Source: Bacillota bacterium (lineage in GTDB: Bacteria > Bacillota > UBA4882 > JAAYXC01). Taken from it: DNA of 10,651 bases. Below the pieces are notes generated by a model. It did not search any database. It saw only the letters and a list, made by a program, of their open reading frames with translations, and was not told the DNA's origin. The translations under genes were made by a program, and so were the position numbers. Positions 7,369-10,651 of the stretch are shown one piece after another; position 1 is the stretch's first letter; each line of letters begins with the position of its first letter. The stretch covers positions 1 to 10,651 of the forward strand of contig JAAYXC010000297.1 of the NCBI GenBank assembly GCA_012516115.1, in the 5' to 3' direction.

Positions 7369-7818
7369 ATGCGCGTTTCAACCAAGGGCCGCTACGGCCT
7401 GCGGGCCATGGTGGATCTGGCCCTTCATCCGGAGGAAAGCCCCGTGCCCTTGAAAGACATCGCCGAACGGCAGGGTCTTTCCGAATCTTATCTCGAGCAG
7501 GTCTTCGCCGCTTTGCGGCGGGTGGGTCTGATAAGGGCGGTCCGTGGTCCGGCAGGGGGGTAGGTCCTCGGCCGACCGGCGGCCGCGATCACCGCCGGAG
7601 AAATCTTACGCGCCCTGGAAGGGACCACCGCCCCGGTTCACTGCGCAGAACGGGGAGAAGGCGAGAGCCGCTGTCAAAGAGCCCCCGCCTGCCCCACGCG
7701 GGAGTTCTGGTGTAAACTCCGCGATCATATCGACGCCTTCCTCGACCGGACCACCCTCCAGGACCTGGCCGAACAGGCGCGAAGAAAGAACGAAGCCCAG
7801 CCCATGTATTACATTTAG
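7369..7818 (+). pseudogene. Rrf2-family regulator, copy B, internal amber codon
   Basis: One continuous frame of 149 codons with a single in-frame TAG at 7561-7563 (codon 65). It opens MRVSTKGRYGLRAMVDLALH, runs through the helix-turn-helix (PLKDIAERQGLSESYLEQVF) to the wing RAVRGPAGG, then the amber, then VLGRP and the sensor domain, ending PMYYI at a TAG. Copy A has tyrosine (GGYTLGRP) where the amber lies, so this looks like a one-base change from TAC or TAT. Three cysteines follow the wing (C-x9-C-x5-C), a layout fitting Fe-S-binding Rrf2 proteins such as IscR, although spacing differs between members. If read as stop, a 64-residue DNA-binding stub results. Roughly three-quarters of residues match copy A. 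Suppression, decay or base-call error are all possible. Confidence 0.85.
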
Positions 7819-7843
7819 GAGGACGTACTCCCGACCCCGCGGC

Positions 7844-10291
7844 TCAGATAAAAAGGTTCACATCCCCTTCCTCCGCCGCGGCGAGATAGGAGGTTACCCC
7901 GCCGACCTCCACCCCGTCGAGGAGTTCCTCCCGCCTGATCCCCATGAGATCCATGGACATCTGGCAGGCCACAAGCCTCACCCCGGCCGCCTTGGCCCGA
8001 TCGATGAGCGCCTCTAAGGAGAAGACGTTCTTGCGGCGCATGATGAACCGGATCATCCGCGGCCCCAAGCCGAACATATTCAGGCGGGAAAGCCCCAGAC
8101 GACGACTCCCCCGCGGCATCATCAAACCGAAGGCCCGCTCCAAAAGATTTTTGCGAACCCTTACCCTCTGCGGCCGCCGCAGGATGTTGAGTCCCCAGAA
8201 GGTAAAGAACATCGTTACCCGGCGGCCCATGGCCGCCGCGCCGTTGGCGATGATGAAAGAGGCGATGGCCCGATCGAGATCGCCGCTGAAGACGACGATG
8301 GTCTTATCGCTGCCGCCTGCACCCACGGGCCGCGGTCTTTCCGTCCCACCCTTACGGAGTACGACCACGAAGCGATCACCCTCCCGGCCGGCCGAAAGAA
8401 GGGTATGGCCGGTCCGGGAGGCCCAGGCCTCCACATCGTTTAAGAAGCCCGGGTCCGTGGCATGGACCTCCAGCAGTTCCCCCGGGGCCATGCCCTCCAT
8501 CCTGTTACGCAGGCGAAGGATGGGGCCGGGACACTGAAGTCCGCAGACATCCAGGATCTCCGTCCGTTTCGTTGCCGGAGGCGCGGAAGTCTTGGGCGGA
8601 GCTGAAGCGACCGCTTCAGAAGAAGGACCATCCGTCGCCGCCAGATCCTCCATCACCGCCCGGTAAGTCCGGTAGCCGCCCGCCAGGTTACGGACCCGCC
8701 GGCCGTGCTGGAGAAGGATCCGCGCGGCCAAATAAGCCCTGAACCCCACCTGACAGTAGACGATGATCTCCTTATCGACGGGCAATTCGGCCAGCCGTTC
8801 GCGGAGCCGGTCGAGGGGGATGTTGATCGAACCCGGGATGAAGCCGGCTTCCCTTTCCTCGGGTTCGCGGACGTCAACGAGGACGGTCTTTTGCGGATCG
8901 AGCCCGGCGATCTCGTGCCAGTAGGCCTGGGCCACGTCTCCATGGACCACATTCCCCGCCACGTAGCCCGCCATATTCACCGGATCCTTGGCCGAGGAAT
9001 AAGGCGGCGCATAGGCGAGCTCCAGGTCGGCCAGGTCGTCCACCCCCGCCCCGAAACGCATCGCGGTGGCGATCACGTCGATGCGCTTATCCACCCCTTC
9101 GTAACCGACGGCCTGGGCGCCCAGGACCCGACCGTTGGGGGTGAAGAGGACCTTTAAGGTCAGAGGCATGGCGCGGGGATAGTAGCCCGCGTGGGCGTTG
9201 GGATGAACGATGGCCGCGGCAAAGGAAAGCCCGACCGCCGCCGCGGCCTTCTCGTTGAGCCCCACCGAGGCCACGGTGAGGTCGAAGACCTTGACGATAA
9301 TCGTCCCCAAAACCCCCCGGTAGCGGGCTTCCCGGCCAGAGATGATATCGGCCACCAACCTTCCTTGCCGGTTGGCCGGCCCGGCCAGGGGGAGCCAGGT
9401 CGGCAGGCCGGTGATAAGGCTTTTTACCTCCACCGCATCCCCGATGGCATAGATCGACGGATCGGAGGTCCGCAAGTGCTCGTCGACGGCAATGGCCCCG
9501 CTCGGTCCGAGCATCAGGCCGGCCTGCCGGGCCAGTTCCACCTCGGGTTTGACCCCGGCCGCCAGAACGACGAAGTCGCAGGCCAGACGCTTACCGTTTT
9601 CCAGCACCACCTCTAACCCTTCACCGGCCTCCTCGATGGCCGCCACCGGGGCGGCGAGGTGGAGCCCTACCCCCTGCCGGCGGAGATGGTTGTGGACGAG
9701 GGCGGCCATTTCCCGGTCGAGGCCCGCCAGGACCTGCGGCGCCGCCTCGACCAGTTCCACCCCGAGCCCGCGCCGGTGGAGGTTTTCGGCCATCTCCAGG
9801 CCGACGAACCCTCCGCCGATGACCACCGCCCGGCCGGCCGGTCGGCGGGCGACCATGGCGGCGATGGCATCCATATCCGGGATGTTGCGGAGGACAAAGA
9901 CATGGGGATGGTCCACGCCCGGGATGACCGGCCGGACCGGCACGGCCCCGGGCGAGAGGACCAGCACGTCGTAGGATTCACGGTACGTCCGGTCCTGGCG
10001 CAGGTCGCGGACCTCCAGTTCCTTACGGTCGCGGTCGATACGGAGTACCTCATGACGGGTCCGCACGTCCAGGCGAAACCGCCTGGCCAAGCTCTCGGCC
10101 GTCTGGACCAGGAGCCGCTGGCGGTCGGTGATGACCCCCCCGAGGTAATAAGGCATCCCGCAATTGGCAAAGGAGACATACTCACCCCTGTCGAGGAGGA
10201 CGATCTCCGCCTCTTCGTCGAGTCGGCGCAGCCTGGCCGCGGCACTGGCCCCTCCGGCCACGCCACCGACGATGACGATCTTCTTCCCCAT
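7844..10291 (-). CDS. CoA-disulfide reductase-like / rhodanese / TusA / DsrE2 fusion
   Basis: An 815-residue cytoplasmic sulfur-trafficking protein. Residues 1-440 are a CoA-disulfide/NAD(P)H-dependent persulfide or polysulfide reductase: FAD loop GGVAGGASAAA (9-19), active cysteine C44 in SFANCGMPYY, NAD(P)-binding IGGGFVGLEMAE (158-169), YAIGDA (281-286) and the dimerisation domain. A rhodanese domain follows (about 450-550) with C513 in YCQVGFR. After an Ala/Pro-rich linker (553-575) comes a TusA/SirA domain with CGLQCPGP (C583, C587; the CPxP cysteine carries persulfide in TusA). A DsrE2-type domain ends the protein (about 662-815), with C776 in ACQMSMDLMG and terminal VNLFI. All expected catalytic cysteines are present. 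It starts 5 bp after the ArsR stop (same strand), behind GGGGG, so the two form an operon. It converges on rrf2 copy B with a 25-bp gap and no obvious terminator. Exact substrate is inferred. Confidence 0.93.
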   Translation of the reverse strand: MGKKIVIVGGVAGGASAAARLRRLDEEAEIVLLDRGEYVSFANCGMPYYLGGVITDRQRLLVQTAESLARRFRLDVRTRHEVLRIDRDRKELEVRDLRQDRTYRESYDVLVLSPGAVPVRPVIPGVDHPHVFVLRNIPDMDAIAAMVARRPAGRAVVIGGGFVGLEMAENLHRRGLGVELVEAAPQVLAGLDREMAALVHNHLRRQGVGLHLAAPVAAIEEAGEGLEVVLENGKRLACDFVVLAAGVKPEVELARQAGLMLGPSGAIAVDEHLRTSDPSIYAIGDAVEVKSLITGLPTWLPLAGPANRQGRLVADIISGREARYRGVLGTIIVKVFDLTVASVGLNEKAAAAVGLSFAAAIVHPNAHAGYYPRAMPLTLKVLFTPNGRVLGAQAVGYEGVDKRIDVIATAMRFGAGVDDLADLELAYAPPYSSAKDPVNMAGYVAGNVVHGDVAQAYWHEIAGLDPQKTVLVDVREPEEREAGFIPGSINIPLDRLRERLAELPVDKEIIVYCQVGFRAYLAARILLQHGRRVRNLAGGYRTYRAVMEDLAATDGPSSEAVASAPPKTSAPPATKRTEILDVCGLQCPGPILRLRNRMEGMAPGELLEVHATDPGFLNDVEAWASRTGHTLLSAGREGDRFVVVLRKGGTERPRPVGAGGSDKTIVVFSGDLDRAIASFIIANGAAAMGRRVTMFFTFWGLNILRRPQRVRVRKNLLERAFGLMMPRGSRRLGLSRLNMFGLGPRMIRFIMRRKNVFSLEALIDRAKAAGVRLVACQMSMDLMGIRREELLDGVEVGGVTSYLAAAEEGDVNLFI

Positions 10292-10296
10292 TCATG

Positions 10297-10635
10297 CTAC
10301 CCCCTTATCTTCATGCCTTCTCTTCGTCCGTGTCCCGTTCGGTCTTCCCCGGGAACTCCTCCACGAGCTCCGCCAGCCGGCGGGTAAAGGGAACTGACTT
10401 CGTAGTGGACTTCCTTTCCCCGCCGTCGGGCCACCACCAAGCCCGCCGCCCGTAATTTCGCCAGTTGCTGGGAAACGGTGGCCTGAGGAAGAGCCAGGCA
10501 TTCCTGGATCTCGCGGACCGCGCACCCGCCACAACGGACGAGGCCGCAGACGAGACAAAGACGGACCGGATGGGCCAGGGCCTTCAGGACCTCGGCCGCC
10601 TCCCGGAAGGCCTCGGGCCTTTTACCGAAAGACAT
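10297..10635 (-). CDS. ArsR-family regulator, cysteine-rich, with frameshifted tail
   Basis: A 112-residue winged-helix repressor of the ArsR/SmtB type. EVLKALAHPVRLCLVCGL (15-32) is the typical first helix region. The recognition helix is LPQATVSQQLAKLRAAG (49-65), followed by the wing RRRGKEVHYEV (70-80). Five cysteines (27, 30, 35, 38, 46) include two CxxC-like pairs, suggesting a metal- or persulfide-responsive site. After V80-S81 the frame turns into a Gly/Arg/Pro-rich tail, while the next frame continues with PFTRRLAELVEEFPG, a plausible dimerisation helix ending at a TGA (10311-10313). One extra base near 10392 explains this. The start is supported by GGAGGG (10641-10646) five bases before the ATG. 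It lies directly upstream of the sulfur-fusion gene and probably controls it. Function with the altered tail is uncertain. Confidence 0.8.
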   Translation of the reverse strand: MSFGKRPEAFREAAEVLKALAHPVRLCLVCGLVRCGGCAVREIQECLALPQATVSQQLAKLRAAGLVVARRRGKEVHYEVSSLYPPAGGARGGVPGEDRTGHGRREGMKIRG

Positions 10636-10651
10636 CTTCGCCCTCCATTGA

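Noticed and set aside
7362..7715. Alternative 117-codon frame beginning seven bases before the Rrf2 copy B start
   Set aside because: It is a shifted reading of the Rrf2 gene; the frame from 7369 gives clear Rrf2 homology and matches copy A.
9659..10387. 242-codon plus-strand open frame, and others at 7944-8537, 8705-9157 and 9191-9616
   Set aside because: All lie antisense to the intact 815-residue fusion gene and show no recognisable domain or ribosome site.

Overview
The window looks like a chromosomal segment of a GC-rich, probably thermophilic Firmicute of the Clostridia type. This is inferred from strong purine Shine-Dalgarno sites, near-consensus sigma-A promoters (TTGACA with 17-18 bp spacers), an IscR/CymR-like Rrf2 system and gene families typical of sulfur- and metal-exposed anaerobes. 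No rRNA, tRNA, CRISPR array or intact transposase gene was seen. Genus cannot be named from sequence alone.

Layout. Positions 1-300 hold an AT-rich stretch and a broken scrap of an ABC-transporter ATPase. A minus-strand cysteine synthase gene (305-1234) follows, with a consensus promoter and operator upstream. Positions 1310-1925 are mostly non-coding: they carry an orphan consensus promoter and a 171-bp segment bounded by perfect 18-bp inverted repeats. Next come two copper genes on the plus strand: a membrane protein joining an HMA domain, a DsbD/TauE-like membrane domain and two cupredoxin domains (1926-3755), then a CopA Cu+ P-type ATPase (3815-6232). Two similar but broken Rrf2 regulator genes (6327-6771 and 7369-7818) flank an intact thioredoxin-type arsenate reductase (6799-7242). 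On the minus strand, a cysteine-rich ArsR-family regulator with a late frameshift (10297-10635) precedes an 815-residue CoA-disulfide-reductase/rhodanese/TusA/DsrE2 fusion (7844-10291).

How the parts fit. The genes share a thiol and soft-metal theme: cysteine synthesis, persulfide handling, copper export and arsenate reduction. The clearest regulatory signal is one 17-bp imperfect palindrome, CCTACTWAYYYACTAGG, which lies at the transcription start of cysK and of both rrf2 genes. It ties them, and probably arsC, into a small Rrf2-controlled regulon. All three regulator genes carry reading-frame lesions while all five enzyme or transporter genes are intact. This is either real regulatory decay or a sequencing artefact that happened to strike only regulators.
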